Positions 16,379 through 25,670 are shown, counted from the first letter of the stretch. The stretch is DNA of 64,000 nt from Bacteroides sp. (GCA_015060765.1 SUXW01000005.1:1-64000), one strand, 5' to 3'. Made by a program: numbers and translations. The notes: generated from the letters alone by a model not told the origin.

Positions 16379-16918
16379 TTACTCTCTGAATTCCATCAAT
16401 TTATTGGCAAATTCCCACAATACAATACCTGTAGTTACAGATACATTCAATGAATGTTTCGTACCATATTGAGGTATTTCAATGCAACCGTCACAAGCAT
16501 TGACTACATCTTGTTGTACTCCTTTCACTTCATTACCCATTACAATGGCATATTTCTTATCAGGATCCAATGTCAGATCACCAAGCATGGTACTACCTTC
16601 CACTTGCTCGATAGCCAATACCGTGTAACCTTCACGATGAAGTTCCTCTACGGCTTCCAAAGTATGTTGCTTGTAAATCCAATCTACAGAATCTTCTGCC
16701 CCAAGAGCTGTTTTGTGCATTTCAGGATGAGGAGGAGTGGCTGTAATGCCACAAAGATAAATACAATTGACCAGGAACGCATCCGATGTACGGAATACAG
16801 AGCCAATGTTATGCAAACTACGTACTTCATCGAGTACCACTACCAACGGAAGTTTATCTGCCTGTTTAAATTCATCGACCGATAGTCGATTCAATTCGAA
16901 AATCTTAAGTTTTCTCAT
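16379..16918 (-). CDS. SpoU/TrmH-family RNA 2'-O-methyltransferase
   Basis: 179 residues from ATG 16918 (MRKLKIFELNRLS). An ATG 87 bp further upstream is in frame but would add unrelated residues and lie before the TATCTTTG promoter element. The SPOUT knot motifs are present: DEVRSLHNIGSVFRTSDAF (motif 1), VMGNEVKGV (motif 2) and IPQYGTKHSLNVSVTTGIVL (motif 3). These proteins methylate ribose of tRNA or rRNA using S-adenosylmethionine. The exact target cannot be read from sequence. Confidence 0.9.
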   Translation of the reverse strand: MRKLKIFELNRLSVDEFKQADKLPLVVVLDEVRSLHNIGSVFRTSDAFLVNCIYLCGITATPPHPEMHKTALGAEDSVDWIYKQHTLEAVEELHREGYTVLAIEQVEGSTMLGDLTLDPDKKYAIVMGNEVKGVQQDVVNACDGCIEIPQYGTKHSLNVSVTTGIVLWEFANKLMEFRE

Positions 16919-16949
16919 AGTTTTAGTTGTATCATAATTTATATGGCTG

Positions 16950-16957
16950 CAAAGATA
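16950..16957 (-). promoter_or_regulatory. -7 element of the SpoU methyltransferase gene
   Basis: Reverse complement is TATCTTTG, 32 bp before ATG 16918. This supports the shorter start. Confidence 0.5.
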
Positions 16958-16966
16958 ACAACTAAT

Positions 16967-17324
16967 TGTTGATAAGTGTTGAAAACCTGTAAAAACTTTC
17001 ATCATATTCTTTTATAAATTATTCTTGCATTTTTCAAAAATCTGCATATAGCATTCTACCAATAAACTTTCCAAAAAAGATACGATAAAAATTAAACATC
17101 CAATATCAACACATTTTAATGCTTGTTTTATCGGTTGATAACTATAAAGTTCTTAACTTTGCAAGGTGTCAACAATCTGTTGATAATATAAATAAAGTAT
17201 ACATTTTCAATAAATAAGCTTGTTGATAGAGTATTTATAATCCAACGTATTTATGAAATAACTTAGGATGCAAAAAAATGAATGCTTTTTTACTAACATT
17301 ATCAACAGACAATTACCATCAACA
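16967..17324. other. Cluster of seven DnaA-box-like 9-mers in the gap before nadA
   Basis: The 446-bp gap between divergent genes is AT-rich and has no ORF. It holds TTATCAACA or one-mismatch variants at 17103-17111 (+), 17299-17307 (+) and 17316-17324 (+), and on the minus strand at 16967-16975, 17133-17141, 17178-17186 and 17221-17229. TTATCAACA differs by one base from the canonical box TTATCCACA. Seven sites within 360 bp is far above chance. This could be a replication origin or another DnaA-binding locus. There is no dnaA gene nearby, so the call stays tentative. A TAACTTTG element at 17154 may be part of the nadA promoter. Confidence 0.4.
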
Positions 17325-17364
17325 TAAGGTCTTTTTTTTAAAAAACAGAAAAAATATATAATTT

Positions 17365-18357
17365 ATGATTCAGGAAGAATGGTTAAAAAAAGGATATGTT
17401 ACCGAAAAGGTAGATGAAAGCCTTGATTTAAGAACTGAAATAAAACGTCTGTGTAAAGAGAAGAATGCCGTTATATTAGGGCATTACTACCAGCATGGTG
17501 ATATTCAGGATATAGCCGATTTTGTTGGCGATAGTCTGGCTCTTGCTCAATGGGCAGCCAAAACCGATGCTGACATCATTGTAATGTGTGGTGTCCATTT
17601 CATGGGTGAAACAGCCAAAGTGCTTTGTCCTGATAAAAAGGTATTGGTACCCGATTTCAATGCAGGTTGTTCGTTGGCCGATAGTTGTCCAGCCGATAAA
17701 TTTTCGCAATTTGTCAAAGAACATCCGGATTATACTGTTATTTCCTATGTCAACACAACGGCAGCTGTAAAGGCTGTTACCGATGTAGTGGTGACTTCTA
17801 CCAATGCTAAGCAAATTGTTGACAGTTTTCCAAAGGAACAAAAAATAATCTTTGGACCGGATAGAAATTTAGGTAATTATATTAACTCCATTACTAACCG
17901 ACAAATGCTGTTATGGGATGGTGCTTGCCATGTACATGAACAATTCTCTGTTGAAAAGATCATTGAATTGAAAAAGCAATATCCCGATGCAGATGTATTG
18001 GTACATCCTGAATGTAAAGGAGTTGTGGCTAAGTTGGCCGATAAGGTAGCCTCTACTGCCGGATTGTTGAAACATGCTATCAACAGTTCAAAAACTAACT
18101 TTATCGTCGCAACGGAAAGTGGTATACTTCACGAGATGCGTAAACAGTGTCCGGAAAAGAATTTCATTCCGGTTCCTCCAGAAGACGGTACTTGTTCTTG
18201 CAATGAATGCAACTACATGCGTTTGAATACGTTGGAAAAACTGTATCTAACTTTGAAATACGAATGGCCGGAAGTGACCGTTGATTCTGAAATAGCTAAA
18301 GAAGCAGTAAAGCCTATCCAACGGATGTTGGAAATTTCCGAGAAATTAGGATTGTAA
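17365..18357 (+). CDS. nadA: Quinolinate synthase NadA
   Basis: 330 residues. It condenses iminoaspartate with dihydroxyacetone phosphate to quinolinate in NAD synthesis. The N-terminal ILGHYYQHGDIQDIADFVGDS segment and the cluster-binding cysteines are in place: Cys75 (VMCGVHFMGET), Cys217 (HPECKG) and Cys277-x-Cys279-x2-Cys282 (GTCSCNEC) near the C-terminus, of which three bind the [4Fe-4S] cluster. No nadB or nadC lies in the window. The last bases overlap the start of the TauE/SafE remnant. Confidence 0.97.
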   Translation: MIQEEWLKKGYVTEKVDESLDLRTEIKRLCKEKNAVILGHYYQHGDIQDIADFVGDSLALAQWAAKTDADIIVMCGVHFMGETAKVLCPDKKVLVPDFNAGCSLADSCPADKFSQFVKEHPDYTVISYVNTTAAVKAVTDVVVTSTNAKQIVDSFPKEQKIIFGPDRNLGNYINSITNRQMLLWDGACHVHEQFSVEKIIELKKQYPDADVLVHPECKGVVAKLADKVASTAGLLKHAINSSKTNFIVATESGILHEMRKQCPEKNFIPVPPEDGTCSCNECNYMRLNTLEKLYLTLKYEWPEVTVDSEIAKEAVKPIQRMLEISEKLGL

Positions 18358-18558
18358 TGACCATTTTACTGTTTGTATTTGTATTGGCCGTTATAGCCAG
18401 TTTCATTCAGCGGGTAAGTGGATTTGGATTTGGTATTTTTGATAGGTACATGGATAGGTTCCCGTTGCTTTGAATTTATAAGCAATCGGAAATTAAAGAA
18501 TATAGTATATACTATGATGATTGTAAGTGGAATAGTTGCTATTTATTCCGTTTGCTGA
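18357..18558 (+). pseudogene. TauE/SafE-family permease reduced to its two ends
   Basis: ATG 18357 overlaps the nadA stop and encodes MTILLFVFVLAVIASF then IQRVSGFGFGIF, the typical TauE/SafE N-terminus. After about 29 codons the sequence jumps into another frame that encodes IGTWIGSRCFEFISNRKLKN and a last membrane helix (MMIVSGIVAIYSVC), the typical end of the same family. The roughly 180 central residues are missing. This is an internal deletion with frameshift: a dead anion-exporter gene that once followed nadA in an operon. Confidence 0.8.
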
Positions 18559-18569
18559 TAAATGGAAGT

Positions 18570-20054
18570 TTAGGGAATAAACTTCCATTTATCAAACTGA
18601 AAATCACCTTCCGAAGTAATGAAGAACAAATCGTGTTGTCCTGATACAGGAACAGTTATTTTTTCGGTCACTTCTTTCCATTCATCGCCTTCGAAGGAGA
18701 GATTGGCGATAATTTGTCCTTCTTTGGGATGATCCAAACGGACGGTAAGTTTACCGGGTCCTCTCACTACTACATTCACTTCTTGGGGAGCAGTATGGAA
18801 ATCCACTCCACGTATTTTCAAGATTTGTCCGTCGGTATGACAGGCGGCAGCCGTATCGCCTGGACGTCCGGTAGGTACAAAGCGGATGTTGTGAGTAGCT
18901 GCTACGGTTTCGGCTTGTACCCAATTAAATGGATAGAGTGGTTTTAATTGATCAACACCGGTTCGGGTAGCTTCTCCCATATGAATAGTCAGATTTTCTT
19001 CATCTACCTTTATTTTATCGATACATACCGAACGGAAGCCTCCTTTTCCATTGCGGTGTTCTTCCAATACAAGGGTATGATACAATAGATAATATTCTCC
19101 TTGGAACTTATGTAAATGAGTATGGTTGTTGCTGGGCAAGAAACCATAATCCATCGGATTCTTGAAATAATTAACTTGATATTCCCAACTATCTGTATCC
19201 AGTGGAGTTTTACTGGTCATGTAGCTCATGCAACAGATACTAGGTTTTTCGGTTTCTAATGGCCATTCTTTTCTTTCCACCCAACTGGTATTATAAGTAT
19301 ATACCCAGGTTCCGTTGATGTAATTCAGTTCATTGGCTTCGAAGTGATAGGGTGCCTTTATCTCTGTAATGGGACTGTCCAAATGCATCATGTCATCGGC
19401 CAAGCGTACGATTCTTGCATTGCCGGGATTGTATTCTGTGCCAAACTGATTGGAACCTCCACCAAATGAAAGCCATCCTCGACCTTCATCATCGACCACT
19501 ACACCCGGATCGAACGGTGCACCACAATTGCCTAATCCTTCCGATTGCTTGTCTACTACATTTTTTCCCAACGGATCGGTCCAAGGTCCTACAGGTGATG
19601 TAGCAGTAAGCATCCCCACTCCTACTCCACAATTGGAATAATATAGATAGAAATGCGTCTTTCCATCAGCTTCCACTCGTTTGGTAATCGAAGGTGCCCA
19701 CGATGCAATTCCCCAAGGTGAAAGGGATTTCACATCGATGTATCCATGAAATGTCCAGTTTACCATATCGTCTGTCGACATCATTACCAATGAGTGAATG
19801 TGTTGATACCCATTGTTTCCTTCCGGTCCCACTATATCGAGTTGTTGATGATCGTTTGTTGCATACACATAAAGTCTTCCTTCGTGCTCTACGGCAGTAG
19901 GATCGGCATTGAAATTAAAGTCGAGCAACGGATTTCCGTTATTGTTCATCATTTTCGGTGAAGAATATTCAGGAAGAATTATTTCGTTCTTTTGTTGTTG
20001 GTTACAAGATGAAATTGCCATAACCAAGGCAATCAGGCAAATGTATTTTTTCAT
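18570..20054 (-). CDS. Secreted glycoside hydrolase family 43 lipoprotein with C-terminal CBM6-like domain
   Basis: 494 residues from ATG 20054, which opens a lipoprotein signal (MKKYICLIALVMAISSC). A start 33 bp upstream would bury it. The GH43 five-blade propeller begins with FNFNADPTAVEHEGRLYVYA, where the Asp is the likely catalytic base, and continues with IASWAPSITKR and HFEANELNYINGTWVYTY, where the Glu is the likely acid. The last 130 residues (VQAETVAATHNIRF, GVDFHTAPQEVNVVVRGPG) fit a CBM6-type beta-sandwich. Family members cleave arabinose or xylose linkages. The surface lipoprotein form suggests polysaccharide use outside a SusCD locus. Confidence 0.88.
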   Translation of the reverse strand: MKKYICLIALVMAISSCNQQQKNEIILPEYSSPKMMNNNGNPLLDFNFNADPTAVEHEGRLYVYATNDHQQLDIVGPEGNNGYQHIHSLVMMSTDDMVNWTFHGYIDVKSLSPWGIASWAPSITKRVEADGKTHFYLYYSNCGVGVGMLTATSPVGPWTDPLGKNVVDKQSEGLGNCGAPFDPGVVVDDEGRGWLSFGGGSNQFGTEYNPGNARIVRLADDMMHLDSPITEIKAPYHFEANELNYINGTWVYTYNTSWVERKEWPLETEKPSICCMSYMTSKTPLDTDSWEYQVNYFKNPMDYGFLPSNNHTHLHKFQGEYYLLYHTLVLEEHRNGKGGFRSVCIDKIKVDEENLTIHMGEATRTGVDQLKPLYPFNWVQAETVAATHNIRFVPTGRPGDTAAACHTDGQILKIRGVDFHTAPQEVNVVVRGPGKLTVRLDHPKEGQIIANLSFEGDEWKEVTEKITVPVSGQHDLFFITSEGDFQFDKWKFIP

Positions 20055-20084
20055 GATGTATGGATTGATTGTTTTCTTTGTTGA

Positions 20085-20092
20085 CAAAGATA
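20085..20092 (-). promoter_or_regulatory. -7 element of the GH43 gene
   Basis: Reverse complement TATCTTTG, 31 bp before ATG 20054. It supports the chosen start. Confidence 0.5.
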
Positions 20093-20200
20093 AAAATTAT
20101 CTATTAGTCTATAAATAAATTCTATTGGAAAAAGATTGTAACACTGATAAAAATTCACTTAATTTGCATTAAAGAAAATAACCATTAAAACTAGAAGATT

Positions 20201-20722
20201 ATGTTAAGCAAGAATTTACATGATGCAATCAATGCACAGATCAATGCCGAATTGTGGTCAGCCTATCTTTACTTGGCCATGTCACTCGATGCAGAAACAA
20301 AGGGATATAAAGGTGTAGCCAACTGGTTCTATGTTCAATTCCAGGAAGAACAAGATCATGCACGTATCTTCATGAATTATTTGAACTCACGCGACGCTAA
20401 GGTTACTTTGCTCCCTATTGAAGAAGTACCAGCTACGTGGAACAATGTACTTGATATGTTCAAGCAGACTTTGGAACATGAAAAGAAAGTAACTTCACTT
20501 ATCAATAACTTGGCTGCTATTGCCAATGAAGACCGTGACTTTGCATCTATCAACCGTCTTGTATGGTTTATCGACGAACAAGTGGAAGAAGAAGAATCAG
20601 CTCGCGATATGATTGCTGCTGTAGAAGCTGTAGAAGACAATAAGTATGGCATGTATATGTTGGATAAGGAATTGGCTGCCCGTGTATACAACACTCCTTC
20701 TCCATTGGCTACCGCTGAATAA
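20201..20722 (+). CDS. ftnA: Ferritin
   Basis: 173 residues, a typical non-haem bacterial ferritin. The ferroxidase residues lie in NAELWSAYLYLAM (helix A), QFQEEQDHARIFMNYL (helix B) and FIDEQVEEEESARDM (helix D). It stores iron as a 24-mer in the cytoplasm and protects against oxidative stress. It is single, with a strong terminator 20 bp downstream that also faces the panE-like gene. Confidence 0.95.
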   Translation: MLSKNLHDAINAQINAELWSAYLYLAMSLDAETKGYKGVANWFYVQFQEEQDHARIFMNYLNSRDAKVTLLPIEEVPATWNNVLDMFKQTLEHEKKVTSLINNLAAIANEDRDFASINRLVWFIDEQVEEEESARDMIAAVEAVEDNKYGMYMLDKELAARVYNTPSPLATAE

Positions 20723-20740
20723 GAAACAGAATATTAATTA

Positions 20741-20771
20741 AAAGGGCTTGCATTATTTGCAAGCCCTTTTT
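20741..20771. terminator. Terminator between ferritin and the convergent reductase gene
   Basis: AAAGGGCTTGCA pairs perfectly with TGCAAGCCCTTT around a 5-base loop, with T on one side and A on the other, so it can act in both directions. Confidence 0.9.
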
Positions 20772-20774
20772 GTA

Positions 20775-21695
20775 TCATTTCGTTTCGCATTGTTTCTTGT
20801 TCAAGAATTTTAATTGGGCTTCCAGCATTTCCAGACAAGGCATGGAATAACCTATACGGTGTGCTTCGGCGATGGCATTGCTATACAGATATTCGATTTC
20901 CATTGGACGATGGAAATCATAATCCAATTTCATAGAAGGTGAATAGGGAGTCATGTTAAGTGTATTCTCTATCATTTTATCGGCAAATGATTCGTCAATA
21001 TTCTTCACTCCTAATGCTTTGGCAGCACCGATGACTTCGAACATCTGACGACGGATAAGTTGCATAGTGGCCGGATGTGCTAATAACTCATTGGTTTGGG
21101 CATTCATAACTACGGTCATTCCATTGAATGGCATATTCCATACCGCTTTTTTCCAACGTGCTTCGTTGTATTCTATTTCAGCCGTTTTGATACCGGCTTC
21201 TATAAAATCGGCTATCATAGTTTTGAATAAAGTTTCGTTCTTACATGAATAGTTACCGATGTTAATACTACCGTAGCATTGGTGGTTTACACGACCCGGT
21301 TCTGTCTTGGCCGAGCATATGAATGCCAGTCCGGCAGCAAGATAGAGATCTGGGAAATGTTTCTGCAATTCGGGTTCAGGACCAATTCCGTTTTGAATGA
21401 GCAATACTAATGTTTCTTTGTGTAATAAAGGTGGAAGTAATTGGTTCAGTAAATGATTTCGGGTGGTTTTTAATGCCACAATCACTATGTCGGCTTTTGG
21501 CATATCCAATGTATTGTTATAGACATTCGGTGCAGCTATATGAAACGAACCATCGCACGAATCTATCTGTAATCCGTTCTTCTTTACATATTCATAATCA
21601 CTATGTAACAAGAAATGAACATCCTTACCTGCATTTGCTAGTTTTCCTCCATAGAAACCTCCTACGGCACCGGTTCCAATTATTGCATATTTCAT
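20775..21695 (-). CDS. 2-dehydropantoate 2-reductase-like protein
   Basis: 306 residues. The N-terminal NADP-binding motif is IGTGAVGGFYGGKLANAGK. IVALKTTRNHLL and LIQNGIGPE follow, and the helical C-terminal domain contains KKAVWNMPFNGMTVVMN. Ketopantoate reductases make pantoate for coenzyme A synthesis. Bacteria often have paralogues with other substrates, so the symbol panE is not assigned. It is convergent with ferritin and divergent from the lipocalin gene. Confidence 0.88.
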   Translation of the reverse strand: MKYAIIGTGAVGGFYGGKLANAGKDVHFLLHSDYEYVKKNGLQIDSCDGSFHIAAPNVYNNTLDMPKADIVIVALKTTRNHLLNQLLPPLLHKETLVLLIQNGIGPEPELQKHFPDLYLAAGLAFICSAKTEPGRVNHQCYGSINIGNYSCKNETLFKTMIADFIEAGIKTAEIEYNEARWKKAVWNMPFNGMTVVMNAQTNELLAHPATMQLIRRQMFEVIGAAKALGVKNIDESFADKMIENTLNMTPYSPSMKLDYDFHRPMEIEYLYSNAIAEAHRIGYSMPCLEMLEAQLKFLNKKQCETK

Positions 21696-21730
21696 ATCCT
21701 TATATATTTCTTTTTCTTTTATTGTGTTTA

Positions 21731-21738
21731 CAAAGATA
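21731..21738 (-). promoter_or_regulatory. -7 element of the reductase gene
   Basis: Reverse complement TATCTTTG, 36 bp before ATG 21695. Confidence 0.5.
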
Positions 21739-21824
21739 GGTTGTTTTCTGTATCATCGGTTATTTGACGAACAAAAATCCATTCTTATTGGTTAAATTAG
21801 AACATGTTATTTAACAAAACAAAT

Positions 21825-22364
21825 ATGAAGAATTTATTATGTGCATTTTCCTTTGTAGGAGGACTGATGCTTGTTCTGACAAGTAGACCTTGTCAGGCCA
21901 ATGAACCCAAGGTACTCAATACTTCTACTGTAAAGCAATTAGACTTGAAACGTTTTATGGGCAAATGGTATGAAATAGTTCGTTTTGAGCATCGTTTTGA
22001 AAAAGGAATGACACATGTTACTGCCGATTATTCTATGCTTCCTAATGGAAAGATAAAGGTAGTGAATCGTGGCATTAAAGATGGAAATCCGAAGGAAATT
22101 ACAGGGAAAGCCAAACAACCCGATCCACTGAAATATCCAGGTCGGTTAGAGGTTTCATTCTTTCTATGGTTTTATTCTGACTACTATGTATTTGAAATAG
22201 ACAAAAATTACCAATATGCTGTTATTGGTAGCAGTTCGGATAAATATTTATGGATATTGAGTCGTACTCCTCAGTTGTCGGAAAATATCTTGAAGAGACT
22301 TCTTCAGAATATCAAGCAACGTGGATATGATTTGTCGAAACTGGTCTATGTAGAGCAATATTGA
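21825..22364 (+). CDS. Lipocalin (Blc-like)
   Basis: 179 residues from ATG 21825, the start that gives a clean signal (MKNLLCAFSFVGGLMLVLTS). The G-x-W lipocalin signature is FMGKWYEIVRFEHRFEKGM. Later strands include YYVFEIDKNYQYAVIGSSSDKYLWILSRTP, the pattern of bacterial lipocalin Blc. The family binds lysophospholipids or fatty acids at the outer membrane. A cysteine near the end of the signal (RPCQAN) could be lipidated but is a poor lipobox. Confidence 0.88.
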   Translation: MKNLLCAFSFVGGLMLVLTSRPCQANEPKVLNTSTVKQLDLKRFMGKWYEIVRFEHRFEKGMTHVTADYSMLPNGKIKVVNRGIKDGNPKEITGKAKQPDPLKYPGRLEVSFFLWFYSDYYVFEIDKNYQYAVIGSSSDKYLWILSRTPQLSENILKRLLQNIKQRGYDLSKLVYVEQY

Positions 22365-22366
22365 GT

Positions 22367-23212
22367 TTATCTGATTTCAATTCTTGGTCCTTGTGGAGCA
22401 ATAGTAGGATTGGGTCTTGCACCACTTTTGACTGATCCTTTAAAAGAGGCATTTCGAAAAATTTGATAAATCAGGCCACCCACATCGAGACCCATCTTTG
22501 CTCCATTGTTGAATTTGTAATATGGAATGGCAATGGGAACAGTTTCCCATCCTCCTCGAAGTGGATTGTAATAGCGTTGAACTCCCATTTCCATGCCGAA
22601 GTGTTCGGTCATGTCGAAACCTATTGTTCCTCCGTATCGATAACTCTGACGACCGGGTACATATCCTGAATTATATCCACCAAATACATTGAAAGTCAAA
22701 CGGTCGGTTGCCTGATAAGATAAAGTGGCAGATGTTCCGAATGATTGTCCCGTAAAATGATTCATGTGCATTTTGTTAGCATCCACGCCTACCGTAAGAG
22801 TCCATTGGGGATTGAAAGAATGGATGTATGCCAATGAAGCATCATTACTTCGTCCGATGCCTGGAAGTGTTGTTTGACTTCCGGATCCCATCAATATTCC
22901 ATGTCGATGTGCGAACATGAGTCCGCCAGTATTATAATCTCCTTTGAACAAAGGGGAAGGATTAGTATAATAAGGAAGCAATAGCGAAGGTTTTTGTATA
23001 GGAACATGAATGGAAGAATTTTTGGATAATTGAGGTAAAGGCATATCTATCCGTTCATCGGCTTTCATTTGGAAAGGAGTCGATAATGATTTGTTCACTA
23101 TATCTTTCTTTATTTGTAAACTATCCTGTACAATACGCAATGTATCCTCTTGTGCCCGAACATTCAGGGTAAGAAGAAATATCAAAAGGATAGTAAGAGT
23201 ATTGGATTTCAT
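22367..23212 (-). CDS. Hypothetical outer-membrane beta-strand-rich protein
   Basis: 281 residues from ATG 23212, which begins a signal peptide (MKSNTLTILLIFLLTLNVRAQ). The frame extends upstream with a hydrophobic segment that would overlap the divergent flavoprotein ORF and is unlikely. The mature part alternates polar and aromatic residues (TATLSYQATDRLTFNVFGGYNSGY-type strands, GGTIGFDMTEHFGMEMGVQRY), suggesting a small barrel. I recognise no family. It is convergent with the lipocalin gene, with only 2 bp between the stops. Confidence 0.6.
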   Translation of the reverse strand: MKSNTLTILLIFLLTLNVRAQEDTLRIVQDSLQIKKDIVNKSLSTPFQMKADERIDMPLPQLSKNSSIHVPIQKPSLLLPYYTNPSPLFKGDYNTGGLMFAHRHGILMGSGSQTTLPGIGRSNDASLAYIHSFNPQWTLTVGVDANKMHMNHFTGQSFGTSATLSYQATDRLTFNVFGGYNSGYVPGRQSYRYGGTIGFDMTEHFGMEMGVQRYYNPLRGGWETVPIAIPYYKFNNGAKMGLDVGGLIYQIFRNASFKGSVKSGARPNPTIAPQGPRIEIR

Positions 23213-23344
23213 GGGTACAAAAATAATGATAATCATCGTAAAAGTATAAAAAACAACTATAAATAAATAAAGATGCATCATGTAAATTGGTTGTTATCCG
23301 TTTTTTTAAGATATTTGCGGCCGAAATCTAAAAACAATCAGATA

Positions 23345-24505
23345 ATGAAACATTATATTACAGAATCGATCCGATACATTGGTGTAGATGATATGGATAT
23401 TGATCTTTTTGAAAGTCAATACATTGTACCCAATGGTATATCTTATAATTCCTATCTTATTGATGACGAGAAAATAGCCGTAATGGATACAGTGGACCGG
23501 CGTAAGGGCAACGAATGGTGGAACAATTTGGAAGAAGCTCTTCAAGGTCGCACACCCGATTATTTGGTGGTACACCACATGGAACCCGATCATGCTGGAA
23601 TCATTGCCGAAGTATTGGCAAAGTATCCCCAACTTCAAATTGTGGCTTCAGCCAAAGCCATTCAAATGATGCCACTCTTTTTCGAAGGAACTGAATTTGA
23701 AGGAAGAACCATAGCTGTGAAAGAAGGTGATACACTTTCTTTAGGCAAACATACTTTACAATTCTTCATGGCTCCTATGGTGCATTGGCCCGAAGTGATG
23801 GTTACTTACGACCAAACCGACAAAGTGGTATTCTCGGCCGACGGATTTGGCAAGTTTGGTGCTTTAAGTCACGATGAAGAATGGGCTTGTGAAGCACGCC
23901 GTTATTACTTTAATATTTGTGGAAAGTATGGTGTACAAGTCCAGGCTTTGCTCAAGAAATTGACTGCTCTCGATGTAACATGCATCTGTCCGCTTCACGG
24001 TCCGATACTGAAAGAAAATTTAGGCTATTACATTGGTCTTTATGATATATGGAGCAAGTACGAGGTGGAAACCGAAGGAGTGTTCATCGCTTATGCTTCC
24101 ATTCATGGAGGTACGGCCGAAGCCGCTCGCAAGATGAAAGAAATACTTCTTGCCAAGGGTGCTCCAAAAGTTTCTATTGCCGACCTTAGCCGTGATGATA
24201 TGGCCGAGGCTGTAGAAGATGCCTTCCGCATGGGTAAATTGATTGTGGCTGCTTCGTCTTACGATGCCAATGTATTTCCTCCTATGTATGATTTCCTACA
24301 CCATCTGCAATTGAAAAATTATCAGAAACGTCGTGTAGGTATCATTGAAAACGGTTCTTGGGCACCTTGCGCCGGACGTATCATGACGGAGATGCTCGAA
24401 AAGATGAAAGAAATAGAAATAGTCGGCCCTATGGTCACTATCCGTGCCCGCATGAAACAAACCGATTTGCCTGCTATGGAGGCTTTGGCTGATGCTATTT
24501 TATAA
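23345..24505 (+). CDS. FprA-family flavodiiron protein
   Basis: 386 residues from ATG 23345; the upstream extension lacks conserved residues. The N-terminal metallo-beta-lactamase-like diiron domain contains HHMEPDHAG and later the CPLHGP histidine. The C-terminal flavodoxin domain contains AYASIHGGTAEAARKM and ASSYDANVFPPMYDFL. Flavodiiron proteins reduce oxygen or nitric oxide to protect anaerobes. It appears to be monocistronic. Confidence 0.93.
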   Translation: MKHYITESIRYIGVDDMDIDLFESQYIVPNGISYNSYLIDDEKIAVMDTVDRRKGNEWWNNLEEALQGRTPDYLVVHHMEPDHAGIIAEVLAKYPQLQIVASAKAIQMMPLFFEGTEFEGRTIAVKEGDTLSLGKHTLQFFMAPMVHWPEVMVTYDQTDKVVFSADGFGKFGALSHDEEWACEARRYYFNICGKYGVQVQALLKKLTALDVTCICPLHGPILKENLGYYIGLYDIWSKYEVETEGVFIAYASIHGGTAEAARKMKEILLAKGAPKVSIADLSRDDMAEAVEDAFRMGKLIVAASSYDANVFPPMYDFLHHLQLKNYQKRRVGIIENGSWAPCAGRIMTEMLEKMKEIEIVGPMVTIRARMKQTDLPAMEALADAIL

Positions 24506-24510
24506 TCTGT

Positions 24511-25605
24511 TTATTCTAAGAAAGCGTCCATAATCTTAGTAGGACGTCCGTCTTCTGTGAAGGCACCCAACTTATACTGACTGGGCTTGCATTGGGGTTC
24601 CCAATAAAAAACTCCTTTGCAACGTCCATTGGTATTTTTCTTACATTCCCGGATAATACGACTCAGTTGTGCATAACCTTCTTCGGGTTTGGAAGCATCC
24701 ATACCTGTTTCTACAATCATTACGTCGCAACCGTATTTTTCGCTGACTTTCTTGATGTTCTCAATACAATCGGTAATGGTGGTTTCGGCATCGTCACGAT
24801 GGCCCGCATCCATAGCCCAGAAAGGATAGAGTGACATACCAATCATATCAAATTGGGCACCGTTGTTCTTTAGAATATCGAGATTCCAGTTGTATAAATC
24901 TTCATCGAATCCGTTATCTAAATGTACAATGACGATGGCTTCGGGGAAGATTTCCTTTACGGCATTGTAACCTGTGGCAAAGAGTCCGGCATATTGTTCA
25001 GGGTTTCTTTCGGCATGTCCCATCGATTCGGTAATGGTGGTGCGTCCTTCCTGATCCTTGATTTCCCATCCTTTTTCATTTCTTTCCACACTCCAAAGAA
25101 AACCGTTGGATGTTTCATTGCCCACTTGTACCCATTTGGGTGTTATGCCATGATCCTTGATGTATTGCAACACTTCTCGGGTATGGGCCGCCACATCTTC
25201 TTTCATCTGTTCGTAGGTATGTCCGCTCCAAGCGTCAGGAATGTTCTGCTTGGCAGGGTCGGCCCACCAGTCGCTATAGTGGAAATTCACCATTATATCC
25301 ATTCCTAATTCTTTGGCTCGAAGTGCCTTGACCAACATATCTTCCTTGTTGCACCAATTGCCATGCTTTTCGGGATTTACCCATACACGCAGGCGCACGG
25401 CATTCATACCGTATTCTTTCATTAGTGCAGTACCTTCGCGCTCTTCGCCATCGGCATTATAGAATTTATGTCCCTTTGATTCCATTTCAGTGAGCCATCC
25501 CATGTCGGCTCCTTTATAAAACACCTCTTCTTTGGAAGAAGAGCAACTCATCCAAATACAAGTGCTAAAACATAGAGTCAATACACTTAAAACAATGTTT
25601 TTCAT
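24511..25605 (-). CDS. Secreted GH53 endo-beta-1,4-galactanase lipoprotein
   Basis: 364 residues from ATG 25605, chosen because it opens a lipoprotein signal (MKNIVLSVLTLCFS then WMSCSSS). The frame runs 117 bp further upstream into the neighbouring gene. GH53 motifs are NAVRLRVWVNP, MVNFHYSDWWADPAKQNIP, WVQVGNETSNGFLW with the acid Glu, and MIVETGMD with the nucleophile Glu. The family cleaves beta-1,4-galactan in type I arabinogalactan or pectin. Together with the two GH43 enzymes it points to plant cell-wall glycans. Confidence 0.93.
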   Translation of the reverse strand: MKNIVLSVLTLCFSTCIWMSCSSSKEEVFYKGADMGWLTEMESKGHKFYNADGEEREGTALMKEYGMNAVRLRVWVNPEKHGNWCNKEDMLVKALRAKELGMDIMVNFHYSDWWADPAKQNIPDAWSGHTYEQMKEDVAAHTREVLQYIKDHGITPKWVQVGNETSNGFLWSVERNEKGWEIKDQEGRTTITESMGHAERNPEQYAGLFATGYNAVKEIFPEAIVIVHLDNGFDEDLYNWNLDILKNNGAQFDMIGMSLYPFWAMDAGHRDDAETTITDCIENIKKVSEKYGCDVMIVETGMDASKPEEGYAQLSRIIRECKKNTNGRCKGVFYWEPQCKPSQYKLGAFTEDGRPTKIMDAFLE

Positions 25606-25670
25606 AGGCAGAAATATATTATTACGCACAAAGGTAATTAATTTTACGAAATTATAAAGTGATACACTAC

